Shown: positions 50,440-62,933, counted from the first letter of the stretch. The stretch: DNA of 64,000 bases from Macrobrachium rosenbergii (GCF_040412425.1 NC_089767.1:41959009-42023008), one strand, 5' to 3'. Numbers and translations are program-made. Notes: generated by a model not told the origin, from the letters alone.

Positions 50440-51211
50440 CTTTCGGGGGAGCCAGCGAGATGGCGGCATGTTTAAAATGTTTCCCCAGTTTTACCGACGG
50501 CGAGTATTTTATTCGCCGCGTTTTCCGCACAACTTGACTTTCACACATGCACAGAAATGCTGCACATCTTATGGCGAAAGGTCACAGGCATCAAGAGGGT
50601 CAGCTTGTTTTGCATATGACTCAGACAAATGTTGGATCATGTGGTCACCCTTCTGTTACGTGGTCCCCCCTCCTCCCTCTCCCCATCCCCCGGGTCCCTC
50701 CCCCCCTTCTATAGAGACGACAATTACACGATATTGTCGAATCATCGTGCCGTCACCTCGATTATTGTATTTTCGCCGCCATCTCGTCACAGATATTTTT
50801 CCCGTTCGAAGTGGAAGAGTGCGAGAGCGACGAAAGACAATTCCGGTAGAAATAAAACGTCGCCAGTGAAAATAAGCGACAATAGATGGCGCTGGGGACG
50901 CTCAGCAGCGCGCCATAGCCATGCGGCCGGTGCTGCGGCAGCCATCTTGGAATATCTAGGTCGTTTCTCGTAGGGATCACTCCCTCATCTCGGTGAGTTT
51001 TTGCCTGCGAAACGACTCGTTTCGCACCGTTTTAGCGTGTCTGTGGCCCCGGACGTCCTCCTGAACACCTGCGGGATGGGGAGTTAGGATATATACGGCG
51101 GTGGAGTCGGCCAGGAGTGAGGAAGGAAGGAAGAAGCCCGTGAAAGATGTTGTGAGAGTCGAGGAGTCGTCTGGACTCGCTTCTGCGTTCGGCCACACTC
51201 GACGTGAAATA
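50440..51211 (+). promoter_or_regulatory. Candidate internal promoter and 5' UTR of LARP4-like gene
   Basis: This GC- and CpG-rich block contrasts with the AT-rich surroundings and precedes the ATG exon at 51212. It holds YY1/Pho-type cores at 50457-50466 (AGATGGCGGC side), 50775-50784 (GCCGCCATCT), 50884-50891 and 50941-50950 (GCCATCTTGG), with a fifth at 50063-50072 just upstream. TATATA at 51090-51095 and a donor-like GTGAGT near 50992 are also present. The transcription start cannot be fixed from sequence; the TATA-like site would leave a 5' UTR of about 90 bases. Confidence 0.5.
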
Positions 51212-51272
51212 ATGTCCTCGGCGGTTTCCGAAAGCGGCGACGCGGCGTTTCCACGGGACGGCGGAGCCGCAG
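51212..51272 (+). CDS. Alternative first coding exon of LARP4-like gene (short isoform)
   Basis: ATG at 51212 has A at -3. Twenty codons (MSSAVSESGDAAFPRDGGAA) are followed by one base and a donor CAG|GTTAGG after 51272. The leftover G joins the TT that opens the exon at 60357 to give GTT (Val), the same phase as the PAM2 exon at 27929. The exon lies in a GC-rich stretch with YY1-type motifs and so looks like a promoter-proximal first exon. A protein begun here would go straight into the Ser/Thr/Pro-rich linker and La motif and would lack the PAM2-like motif and RGG region. The exon is short and is supported by phase, context and splice signal, not by homology. Confidence 0.6.
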
Positions 51273-51939
51273 GTTAGGTGTCATCGTGGTGGGGGCCATA
51301 CAACGTTCCTTTTTCGGCAGCGGACATATCCCCCGTGTCGTCTGTGCCTCCTTTTCAATTTTCGCCCCCCGTGGAATGGCACACGTAAATATATCCCGAA
51401 TTTTTCCCCCCGCCCCCCCGTGTCCACCCTCAGCAGGCCGCCCAGGGCGAGTCGGATTTGAGGGGGGTTAAGTGCCGAGTGCTTGTGTGACGCCAATTGG
51501 GTGGATTTGTGGATTTTGACGCCGTAAATCCGCCGAAAGGTGGAATGAAATCTCCCCCCACACCGCTGGGAACACGAAAGCATGGTTGGCAATATGACCG
51601 ACATGGCCCTCCCTCCCCTCTTGCTATTTTAGCCAATTGCTCCGTTATTTGGGGCAATATGGTGACGGTATTGTGGAATAATTCTGCCTCGATGCCCTAA
51701 CTCAAACTTTGGGTAGGATTGAGGGTACGAAATTCAATCAGCTTGACGAGTCCTTCAGCTATAAATAGGCCCTCGTAGGCTAATCCGGAGAACAAGTTTT
51801 GTGCCCAATTCAGACCCCAGACTTACGTACCCGTGACCCTGAATCACGACACGCCTGCTTTTGTACATATTTATGCTATTTGTGGACTAATCTTCTATTT
51901 TTTGGGTTGGGGGTGGGTCATGCTGTAAACCTAGAGCTT

Positions 51940-52012
<73 letters not shown>
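51940..52012. repeat. (CT)n microsatellite
   Basis: Pure CT run about 670 bp into the intron after the proximal first exon. Confidence 0.95.
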
Positions 52013-52016
<4 letters not shown>

Positions 52017-52572
52017 CATAGGCTAGCCTAGGCAATATAAAGCCTAATGATTTTATCAATTGTTATCTAGTGAATTTCGTAGGCCATGCCGATCCTATTC
52101 CTATTTCTGAGTTTCTTTTGCCGTTGGGCTTTTTTTTCCTCGACGTGCTCCTGGTGGCGTAGCCTAACTGTCCGCTGTTCTTGCATTAAGGCTTGGTCTC
52201 ATCTTTTTGCGATGTATCGGGTAGCCTAGGGCTATTACGGGCAATTCTGTATCTTGAGGGGATTATTACCATAAATTCATTCTTTTTACTTAGGCTAGCA
52301 TAGGCACTTAGTGCAGGGAGTTAGCATATGGTAATTACATAAGGTAACAGATCCTTCGTTGTTCGACACAGGCAGCAGGCGTTGACGCGGTAGTCAAAGG
52401 TGGACAGCAGACGTTAGCCTACAAATATGTCGTTTGACGGCTGAGAAGATTTTAAGGAAATTTATTTTTTCATGATTTTCGTTTTTGCATATGCGAAGTA
52501 AGATTTTATTTATTTCAGGATATTTGAAACACCAATGTTAATGGCATATGGTGCAACTAGGTCTGTTTGTTT

Positions 52573-53155
52573 GTGCATATTTAGATAATTAGGAACGAAG
52601 AATTTGTGCATATTTAGATAATTAAGAACGAAGAATCTGCGCATGTTTAGATAATTAGGAACGAAGAATTTGTGCATATTTAGGTAATCAGAAACGAAGA
52701 ATTTGTGCATATTTAGATAATTAAGAACGAAGAATTTGCGCACATTTAGATAATTCGAAACGAAGAATTTTTCCATATTTAGATAATTAAGAACAAAGAA
52801 TTTGTGCATATTTAGGTAATTAAGAAGAAGAATTTGTGCATATTTAGATAATTAAGAATGAAGAATTTGTGCATATTTAGATAATTAAGAACGAAGATTT
52901 TGTGCAAATTTAGATAATTAAGAACGAAGAATTTGTGCATATATAGATAATTAAGAACGAAGAATTTGTGCATATTTAGAGAATTAAGAACGAAGAATTT
53001 GTGCATATTTAGATAATTAATAACGATGAATTTGTGCATATTTAGGTAATTAAGAACGAAGAATGTTTATATTTAGATAATTAAGAATGAAAAATTTGTG
53101 CATATTTAGATAATTGAGAACGAAGAATGTGTTCATATTTAGATAATTAAGAACA
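52573..53155 (+). repeat. 33-bp minisatellite, about 18 copies
   Basis: The unit is CATATTTAGATAATTAAGAA then CGAAGAATTTGTG. The length is a multiple of three, so minus-strand frames stay open as a repeated YLNMHKFFVLN peptide; no splice or start context supports coding. Confidence 0.95.
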
Positions 53156-53349
53156 TTCAGCAATTTGCAAACATTGGAAAATTCTCACCGGACGCAGCAT
53201 ACATAAATTGAGTAGTGAGAACACCCGAGTACGTAAACCAATAACAACAGCATCAGTAAGCCAATCTGAAAAAAGCCTATCGTTCATGTCAGTTTCACAA
53301 AAATAGATATTGGTGTCGACCATATTGTCAGCTAGCCCTTTGCTGTGGA

Positions 53350-53545
53350 GAGTTCAGGTCGTTTTGGCTGTAAGCGCGGTTACGTGCAGCATGGGCGCAG
53401 CGTTTAATACCAGTCCCTTGGGGATGTACGTAAAACATAAAATAATGACGGTAAATACTAAAGATATAACGTATTATGTTGTTTTGAATATTACGACCTA
53501 AATGATTTACAGCCAAAACGACCAGGACTGGCTGTGGAGCGGATA
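53350..53545. mobile_element. Family D foldback element, copy 1
   Basis: The left arm CAGGTCGTTTTGGCTGTAA (from 53355) pairs with TTACAGCCAAAACGACCAGG (53507-53526). The interior includes CCCTTGGGGATGTACGTAAA and ACATAAAATAATG. No coding sequence seen. Confidence 0.7.
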
Positions 53546-53889
53546 GGGAAACTTCTGCAGACTCTTTGTGGATGGTTGGTTCTTTTGACATCTACATATC
53601 CTATTGATTGAGTAGCTAAACATTCTAGACAACTCATTGCACCGTGACGGCCTTTAAAAATAATTGTGAGCAATGAAGAATTAAAGGAACTAAGTAATAA
53701 TGAGATAGCAGTGTATCTGTTATGAGGACTGTTTGGTGACAGCATAAACAACATACAAAGATCTCCTTTGAATAATATTTTCATGTTAGGTAAAGGCTGT
53801 GCTAGCCTATAAGGACGTGGAATGCAAAGTAAACTATTGTTTTTGTATTCTCAGTAATTTAAGAGAGCTTATTAAACAATAGAGCAATC

Positions 53890-54120
53890 TGCAGACAGTC
53901 CTGGTCGTTGCGGCTGTAAGTTATATAGGGCGTAACATCCAAAACAACGTAAGACGTTATGTTTTGGTATTTATCGTTACATTTATGTTATTTACCACCA
54001 TTATTTTATGTTTTGCATACATCCCAAGGGGGTTGGTACTAACCATAGCGCCCATTTTGCACATCAATGTACTTTCGGCCTAAATGACTTACAGATGAAA
54101 CGACCCGAACTCTCTGAAGA
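53890..54120. mobile_element. Family D foldback element, copy 2 (inverted relative to copy 1)
   Basis: It contains CCTGGTCGTTGCGGCTGTAA at the left, the inverse of the copy 1 interior (CATTATTTTATGTTTTGCAT, ACATCCCAAGGGGGTTGGTA), and GACTTACAGATGAAACGACC at the right. A partial third relative lies at 54195-54255 (CCCCTTGAGGATGATTGTAA). Confidence 0.7.
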
Positions 54121-55420
54121 GTTGCAATTTGCTATGCACAGTGCTCCATTGGATGGGTCAGTAATTCTACTAATAAGCTCAAGGGTGCCATGTTTATGAC
54201 CATCCCCTTGAGGATGATTGTAAAAACATATGCAAAAGATGGTAAATTTTGCCAATACCCTCACCTGTACTGCATTATACTCACCCTTTTCTATAATGTT
54301 CAGTCTAAAGTCTTGCTGATATATTGTTTCTCCGTGCAGAGCTTTTCTGTAGAATTTCTTGGGGGTCTAGTGGGTAACGAAGACAGCCCCTCCCTCCCCC
54401 TCCAGGTTGGGCACGGTGCCTTACAATAGGATAGCTTAGGATGTATCCCAGTGTAAATGTCTTTTGATCGGCTTTTGAGCTGGCTGTGACCTAGGGAAAC
54501 AGGCTTAATGTATGTTGCTTTTTGCACGTTTTGGTTCATATGGTATAGACATTCATTCAAGTATGGTTGGTTGTGGGTTGACCATAAGTTAGCAGAGATT
54601 GGTTGGTAAGGGAATTTTTGGTAAATTCTGGAAAGTAGACTTAACAAGTACTCAGTAATTAGTTAACAATTCCCTTATATCCCAAATTACTTTTGTATGC
54701 TAATAAATAGTGTTAGTGTAATGAACATCAGTAGCATATTTATGTCGAAGTGTAACGAATATCAGTAGCATATTTCATTTCTTATGTCAATGTGTAATAG
54801 ATTTTTTCTGCATAGAAATAGCAGAGATTTTCACACCCAAAGTAATTTACTTAAAATGTAGATTTGTGGAGGTAATCCAGTGGGCTGTTCAGATGAGATG
54901 TAGAGTAACTATTAAGGCTGACGAAATAAGTTTTTCTTTGATAATCAGTGCACAAGTATTGTTAGTGACCAGCTGTTATGGTACCACGACGACAAACTGG
55001 CCACGGATTACGTCATAAAATGATGTAACCTGCGATGTTTTTAGCTGCAATGCCATGCCCTGGCCTCAGATTCATATAATATCGAAACTGAAATTGTTAT
55101 TAAATAAAATTTATGGATCTGTACTCTGAAACAGTGAATTATTAGAATTTTGTTAGTTTTGTAGACCTAGTATATAATACTATTGCTTTCACATATGGTA
55201 ACGTTTGCCAACGACAGAACCTATCATTGTTTTTGGAGAAGCCATTGTAAAACTGAGAAATCAGTCTGCCTACAGCCTAGTATTACAAGTTGACTTTTAA
55301 AATTAGTGTAGTGTGAGATCAGTGTTATTGGTCATGTGTTGAAAATGCAGTTTAATGTTGCGTGATGTTATCATTCGCAGGTTAGCCTAGGCTTAGCTAT
55401 TTTGCGTTGCCAACTACGCT

Positions 55421-55497
55421 AGGCCAGGCCTCACTACCAACACATGAGCCGAGGTCAGGTTAGGCCAGGCCTCAGCACCAACACATGGGCTAGGTTA
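55421..55497 (+). repeat. Direct duplication of about 41 bp
   Basis: TAGGCCAGGCCTCACTACCA followed by ACACATGAGCC, then a second copy TAGGCCAGGCCTCAGCACCA. Confidence 0.8.
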
Positions 55498-56399
55498 GTC
55501 ATGGCTTGTGCCTAACCCATGTGAATCCTAGCTATCAAAGGTTTGGGTCAGATAGGCACAGTAGGATAGGACTAGTTTAACAGTTTTAGATGCCAGGTGT
55601 CCAGTGTAAGTCTAGTTTGTAGAGGTTATCCTAGCTGATTTTAGCCTAAGCTTCTGAGGATAGTTCCCTGAACCAGAATTCATTCTCTGAATCGTTTATT
55701 TCCATGTTATGTGATTTGTTGTGTGTCGCAAGATGGGTTAGGTGTACTGTCCACCTAGGTCTTCATTCTGTTAACTAGCTGTTTGATTTAAGTTAGACTT
55801 ACTGGACATGCTTCCGTATTTGACCCTTGGGTTGCTTAAACTGTTAGATGTGTGAAGGTACCATATCCTTCCTAAGCTGTGAAAATTCATGAATGAAAGC
55901 TTACAAAACTTTTGATTTTTAATCCATATACTTACATGCCAGTAACTAACAGCTGGTTGTGATGTCACCAAGACAGCAACCTTGTTATATAAAGTAGGTT
56001 ATAATGTTTTATGATGTCATGACTCCTCATTAGCCTATAAATTCTTATGACACAACTTACACAAAAACCATGTCTTTTGTAGCCTTCCAGTAACAATATG
56101 CTGAGGAAAACACGCTGCAGGCAGTTAGTTTCTATTAAGTATACAAACTTGACAATATGTAATAGAAGTACCCTACAACAAGAGCTGGTTCTATCACTGA
56201 AGCTGGGAATGGATTTTATGTTGGGGTTGGGGGCAACCTGGCCTAGTGAGAGTTGGGACCACACCCATTCACCCAGCAGTACGAAAACTTATTCTTTTGC
56301 AGTTTTCAAGCCAAGATGGGCTTATTCTGTGCAGTCACAGATCTAAACTTCATTGTGAAGCTTGTTATAAATTTATCATCATGTTTAGTATGTCAGGCG

Positions 56400-58685
56400 A
56401 ACTAAACTCAAGCTCTGAATGTATCCTTTTGGGATGTCTGTCAATCGGTGTATTCCTAATTCCACCATCGGAAAAGCGGAAAACGGTCTGGCTGAAATCG
56501 AGAGCCAGTTGGGATCGCATAATTGAAGCTTGTCTGGCACTTGATATTCAGTTCCTATATTAGATCCTGATCCCAAGAAGTAGTTAAATGAAATGTTGAT
56601 GGCTACTTTAATAAGATACGTCCCTGGAAAGGTCATTAAATTTAGGACAAATGACCAGCCATGGTTTGATGATATATGTAGACGAGCCTACTATGACACT
56701 GACCAAATTCAACGCATGGAGAAGAAATCGTTCAAATGAAAATCAAACCATTTTTGTTGAGTCTCACTGAGCCGCAAATATAACTGTACCATACAGCCGA
56801 GAGAAAGTACAATAATTCCTTGAAAAGGAAACTTGAAGGAATTATTAAGCCTCATCTGTGGTGGACCAAAATGGCATCATCTACCTTTGGGCCCGGCTCG
56901 TCCTCCATTCCACCGCTACTAACAGATCATGGTAGATTGGTTATGGTCACTGGCCCTGGGAAAAGGCTTAACTGCTTCATCGAGCTTTTGAAGCCAAGCA
57001 ACCAGCTGAGGATGTCTCTCATCCCGATGCTTGTCACCCTGAACCTATTCTTACAGAATTTGCATTTTGTTCCAGGGATGTTAAGAAAATTCTGGATAAT
57101 CTTGATAGCTGGGTTGAAGTTCCTGATGGTTTCTTCCCTTTGTATTTTAAATGTCTCTAGTGTGTTGCCTCCCTAGATTACTAGAATTTATAGATTTTTA
57201 TGTCGACGTAGTATCCTTGTGAATGAGCACAAGCTTAGTAATAGTGTTTTCCAAAGAGTGGCATATCTGCAGACTGCAGTAACTACAGGCCAATCTCTGC
57301 TCTCCCTCTGCTCTTCAGAGTAGCTGAAAAACTTATTTTTAAACCACTATATAAGTATGTTAGCTGATAGTCAGTATGCATACAGGCTGCAGTTAGGTAC
57401 CCAAGATGCTCTTTTAGACTTGACATGCCATATGCAAGGGAACCTTTATAAGGGTGTTGAGTGCAGAGTAATTCAGTTAAATTTTAGTGCTGCTTTCGAT
57501 TTAGTAAATCAGAATCTTGGGATGGGTGGATATGTTTTAGGTTCAGTCAAGATTTCCTTACAGGTAGGCAGCAGCAAGTTGCTGTGGATGGGATCTTTAG
57601 TGAACCAAGACTTGTTGTGTCTGGATTTATACAGGGCGGTGTTCTTGGTCCAATGTCATTTTTGGTGTATACAAGTGGTATGGTTGTTGGCTTAGAAAAC
57701 AAGATTGTTTAGTATGCTGAGGATGCAACACTTGTAGGTGTAATAGTCCCCACTTACGAGAAATGAAGCTGCCCTCAGCCTCATTCTGGACATGGGAGTG
57801 GTGTAGTCAGTGGGGTATGAAGCTGAACTCCCATAAAATGAAAACACTATTGATAAGCAGATCTCGTACAGATTTCCCACCCCATCCTCCCCTTCAGGTG
57901 GATGGAATATTGCTGAATTAGTGAAGGTTTAACTATTCTAGGTGTAACTTTTGACTCGCATCTAACTTTTGAGAAACATGCAATGAAAGTTTCAGCAAAT
58001 GCCGCACGAAAGTTAGGTATTGTTTGTAAGGCCCCATACATTTATAACATAAAGTCATTGCAACCTGTTTTGGGTCAGTTGTATTTTCTTTACTAGAATA
58101 CTATTCTCTGGTGTTGATATGTCTGCATCCGCCAGAGATTTATCTCTTTTAGATAGAGTGGTTCGTGGTGGTAGGTTTCTGATTCCTAATAGCAACAGTT
58201 GTGACTTGACCATTGACAGATGGTCTCTTGTTTGTCGCTTTGTCGTAAGTTGTATTTCAACAGAGATCTTTCACATTCACAATTGATCTGGAGCCCCTTT
58301 ATCTGCCGAGAGCAACCAGGTTCACTGAACAGCAGCACCAATATGCAGTAAGTGTGCCTCGCTGTCGAACCTTTATTCCTCACACTGTTGGACTGTGGAA
58401 GAGCCTCCCAGAGGATGTTGTGCGATTTTAACTTCGCGGAAGTTCAAGCAAAAGTGCAATGCATTGCTACCAAAATACTCCTCTTCTTGCATTGTGATAC
58501 AATGTTGTTTACGTATATCTGTTTATTAATTTATATTTTTTTTTGCTTTTTTAATAAGTGGTACCTCTTTCTGTATTTCTCTTTACTTCCTTTTACTTCT
58601 TTCTAATGATCACCATATTCTTTGGAAGCTTGAATTTCAAGTCGGTGGCCCCTGTGGGCTTGTTCCATATGAATAGGTTTTGTCT
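56400..58685 (+). pseudogene. Second decayed non-LTR retrotransposon (LINE) with 3' tail
   Basis: Frameshifted + strand translation shows NDQPWFDDICRRAYYDT near 56650, HLWWTKM and FGPGSSSIPPLLTDHG near 56845-56935, an RT segment from 57250 (ISALPLLFRVAEKL) with DSQYAYRLQLGTQDALLDLT at 57363-57425, FSAAFDLVNQ near 57490, and a FIQGGVLGPMSFLVYTSG block near 57625-57675 (family GVPQGSVLGPLLFLVYT). A C-terminal FIPHTVGLWKSLPEDVV lies near 58370-58420. The frame changes several times and stops are present, so the copy is inactive. The 3' end (GGAAGCTTGAATTTCAAGTC ... GGCTTGTTCCATATGAATAG) matches the truncated copy at 45555. The 5' border is unclear. Confidence 0.75.
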
Positions 58686-60356
58686 ACTGATTATCATTAT
58701 GAGGTGTGATTACAAGAAGTATGCAGGTGTGCTATAATCTAACAACTGTACAATTGTTCATTCAATATAGTAACAATTGTCTTTTGTGTAAGTTTAGCTT
58801 TTCATGCTAGAGAAACAAAAATTTTTATCGAGAGAATCTTATATTTCTATGGGTAGGTTGCCCGTGTGAATTTGTTTTGAGCGAGTAGGAGCACGATCTA
58901 CATCCTTCTTGCCCTCTCCTTCCTAAGCAGTCCTCAGGACATTTACAAAGCTGAGGATGGCATCTGGAGTCCTGTGTATGTAATCCATCTAGATTTCTTT
59001 CTAGATGTTGGTCGCTACCCCTATGAAGGACTGAAGTAGTTCTCATGCACAGTTCCTATCAGGTTGCTGGCACCCTTCCAGTGTTAAACCCCTTGGTACT
59101 GTATTGCAGAGTTGGTTTATTTATGGTCTGAGGTCTTCTAGTTGGTAACTGTATTTCAGTAACCTTGGTTGCTGCCTGCTGTTTCAGTGGGTTGTCACTG
59201 ATTCTTCCACTGGAGAGGATTCCTTCCAGCAACCTGTGTTCATGTGTATGCTTTTATTTGCGCAAACTATATACCTGCCCCGCCTGTTTTCATGACCTTC
59301 AAGATATTCGTTTAGACTGCACTGGTCTGCAAGCCTGATCAGTGTTGCCACAATTCCAGAACATTGACTTCCACGCTCGCCTAAATTTTATATTATTTTG
59401 ACCATTGGTAAAATCTAACATGTAAAACGGTATATACTTTTCTTTACTGTCTAAGAGATCATTTCCCTTAAGTAAACATACGTTAACAGGAAAACCTAAA
59501 TGGTTATCGTTACATAGGTCTCGTGACATGCTACAGCATTAAATGAAAAAAGATCTAAACATTAATCGTATTTGCAATATCATTTTGCAAAGAACTTCCG
59601 TTATCAGGCGTATTGCTATCACTTTTTACATTTATTAAAACTTCTCAATAGATTTAAGTTCCTTAGTCTTCATTCTGTGTATCAATGAAGACCTCACTCG
59701 ATCGACTTCTGCTGCTTCATAATTTGGTGCTTAAACAACTATTCTTTGATGGTTCTTCATGTAGTCATTATTTTATGAACATGTATAAAGATGCAAATGA
59801 CACTGAATATTGGTAGATGAATCGCATCGTATAAGAAAATAATATATCTGACCACATTATACCCATAAAACGTGTGGAAATTTTTTCCACGTTTTGTGTT
59901 GGAGACCATAAAATGAAGATGCCACTTCTACACCGGATTATCTTGTGTGTCAAAACTTCCACACTGGAAGCCACATTTCCATGTTTCAGGAACACTGTGC
60001 CTGATACATGTTGGTAAACTAAATGTTTGTAGCACTTTGCAGCAGGTATGGTTATTGCAAGACTCGCTCACACTTAGAGACGTCTTATGCTTGGTCACCC
60101 ATTTAATTTTTGTTTTATGATGTCCATGTTAATCATCCCAAAATGTATTGGTTATGATTCACCATTGACAGTCCGAAGCATCTTTTCTAAGTTAAAATTT
60201 CAGTCGACAACTAATTTTGAATATTGGAAATAAATCCGTCACAGAATTTATTTGATAACATTATCGGGGTCCCTTTCATTTTGCTAAGTTTATAATAGTT
60301 TTTCTAATTTTTGTTTTTGTGGAATCGTGTCTTAAATATCCATTGCTCTTTTCCAG

Positions 60357-61044
60357 TTTACCCCTTCATGAATGGGGATGTTGGCAAGCAGTATTGCGGG
60401 GCCTGCCCCCCCTCCACTCCTGATACTCCCACACCAATGGCAGTAGAGTCACCGGTGGAGGCTTCTGCCTCCTGTTCCACCACTACCACTACAACTACAT
60501 CCTCCTCTTCCTCTGCCTTCTTGGAAACTTCCTCCAATGGTGTTGCTGTATCCACAGAAACACCGTCGCTGAGCAAGGCATCTGTTACAGAGACGATAGA
60601 AGAAATGGCTGCGTCCTCACCGAACAGTGAGCAGGAGAGGATTCCCGAGGACGGCAGCATTTCCGTGAGCAGCGGCCAGCAGAATGGTGAAATGCCTGCG
60701 GAAGGGGACAGTCAGCAGACAAGTACTTCGCTGTTGCCTCCCACTCCTTCGCTGCCCTCCCCGGTTCCTTCTTGCAGTAGCGACGCCACTCAAGAAGGCG
60801 TCTCCGGTCAGCCAGTAAATCTGGAAGAAGTGAGCGAAGAGAGGGGGAAAAGTGGAGAACTGACCACCCCAGCTACCACCAGTGAGAATCAAGGCACACA
60901 GACTACCCCAGCACAAACTCCAACTCCCACTCCAGTTACTCCAGCAGCCACGCCTGTGGCCCAGCAACAGCAGGCCTCACAACCACTTACACGGGACCAG
61001 ATACAACAGATGGTAGCGCAGCAGGTGGAATATGTTTTTTCCAG
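60357..61044 (+). CDS. Larp4: LARP4-like exon: Ser/Thr/Pro-rich linker and start of La motif
   Basis: The acceptor is GCTCTTTTCCAG (ends 60356) and the donor CCAG|GTGAGG (cut after 61044). The frame starts with TT completing a split codon, then YPFMNGDVGKQY. About 200 residues of acidic, Ser/Thr/Pro/Gln-rich, probably disordered linker follow. The last 20 residues are the beginning of the La motif (LTRDQIQQMVAQQVEYVFSR), resembling the LARP4/4B consensus in which an amphipathic helix leads to E(Y/F)xFSR. The final AG joins A from the next exon to finish the Arg codon. The La motif binds 3' ends and poly(A)-type RNA, and LARP4 proteins stabilise mRNAs in the cytoplasm with PABP. Upstream low complexity prevents any identification from the linker alone; the assignment rests on the La motif. 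Confidence 0.88.
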
Positions 61045-61832
61045 GTGAGGTGGTGTTTTTATAGGTTTTGTGAGTACAGTGGACTATAGAACAAATCTGC
61101 TCAACACTTTTATGCAAAATTGTTTGGTGAATTTTGTATTTTCTTATTAGTAGCAATTATATGCTCTGCAAATTGTGGGCTTGTATTTTAGTGGTATTCC
61201 AAGCTTGGTACTGTAGTCATATAACTTTTCTTGCCAGAATGTTTTAAGTATGATAGAAGACCAATTCACTTGTAATTTTATACGGTCACAGCTGGACAAG
61301 TCAATTGATTAACCCTTGGAAAGTCTTTGGGTAGTGTGAGACCCATCCTGGGTAAAGCTCACTTGGTTCTGGCTTACTGCTTTTGAGCTTAGAAATAATT
61401 TTTGTTGTCTGCTGTAAATGGTTTTTCAAGATTTAATGCTAGTTGTGATCACATCGTAAAGCCAAATGGTTATCCTTTTTTTTTTTTTTTATAGATGTTT
61501 CAAGTTGAAACCAAATTACAACCCAAGGGATGTTTTGTGGAAAACAGAAATTTCTAATCGTAATTATTGAAAAAACAGTAGTAACTATAAGTTCATTTTG
61601 TACCTTGAACATTTACAAAAAATGTATGTTTCAGTTATATGTTATGGCTGTTGATGCATATTAACCTTGCTAATAATCTTCCGATAAATTGGCAGAGATT
61701 TTGCAACTGTATTTAGAAATTCATTGATGACTGGTTTTTAATTTCTTGTAAAATTTGGCCAGTTTGAATTAAAACCATTCCCCAGCACCGTCCAGATACC
61801 CTCCCAGTGCTGTCCCATGTCAGAAAATTGGA

Positions 61833-61868
<36 letters not shown>

Positions 61869-62312
61869 TTTTTATAGGTGATTGGAATTTTTTGACATTG
61901 ATCAAATTGCTTTCCATGCTAGTGCATCTGATTTTTGGTAAATGTGGTAAATGTGAAGTGAAAATGGTAAATTTATCTTTGAAAGGTTTTAAATGAAAGA
62001 CAGAACACCTGGGATTTTAATGTGAAAAGATATATACAGAACTCCTGCAATTTTAATTTGATAGGCAGTGCATTCTAGATATACTGTAAGGTTATTCCAG
62101 GTAAATGATTACAGAGCAACCTATAATTAGATCTTTAGACTTGGTAACAAAGAAGTTAACTTGTGGTAGGTTGGTGAGTTGTCAACCCCCATTTGCCTGT
62201 CTCATTAAGCTGTCTTCAGCCATGGCCAACTTTGAATGGCTTATTGATCCCTGATTGACCATCAGCTAGAAACTTCTTTAATGAAGCTTCTTTCATGTGT
62301 GGGGTTTTCGTG

Positions 62313-62346
<34 letters not shown>

Positions 62347-62933
62347 TAGTTTTTTTTATGCATTGTACTAGGAGTGTGCCAGCTGGTCGCCTTTGCAGCG
62401 CAGGGCCTTATCAAAAGTGGAGAAAGGCTAAAAAGATATCTGTCAGTTTCTTAGAAAGGGATGACTATGCCTTTGGTACTGTTGAATCTTTAGCACATGA
62501 TCATTATGAAAAGTAACATGATCTTTAAAAGTACTGTAGCGTAACTGTTTGCATTGCTAACTTGGGCATTTCCTGAGTGCTTCCTAAACTCATAGGATTT
62601 TCAAATAGCTTTTGCCCATTTCGTTTTAGTTTCTGCCTCAGGAGTGAGAGATGACTCTCTGTAGCTTAACTTGGGCACCGAAAGTGTTCAGTGACCGATT
62701 TCAACTAATGCTAAAGAAAGCTCCTACATAAAAACTCATGTATTGTAGGCTGAAGATATAAATTACTAAAAAATTACGTTAATATGATCTCATTGAGAAT
62801 TGTAGAATTCACATCACACTGTAGCTATACAGTACTTGATAGTTTTTCAGTTTTTTTTTGGCATTGTAGCTGTACTTAATAGTTTTTCAAGGTTTTTGAA
62901 TTGTAAATTATTAACTTAATTTTGTTTTTTCAG
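61045..62933 (+). other. Intron inside the La motif of the LARP4-like gene
   Basis: The phase-2 intron splits the Arg codon of FSR|ENL in the La motif. Apart from poly-T runs (around 61835-61866 and 62317-62343) I see no repeats or coding sequence. The next intron begins at 63071 and holds a family B repeat at its right end. Confidence 0.85.

Noticed and set aside
50468..50869. 133-codon frame in the GC-rich region before the proximal exon
   Set aside because: GC-rich promoter-like DNA opens frames by chance; composition is biased (Pro/Arg/Cys), overlapping frames are also open and no donor in phase was seen.
52510..53039. Minus-strand repeat-peptide frames (YLNMHKFFVLN)
   Set aside because: Product of a 33-bp minisatellite whose length is divisible by three; AT-rich, no start or splice context.
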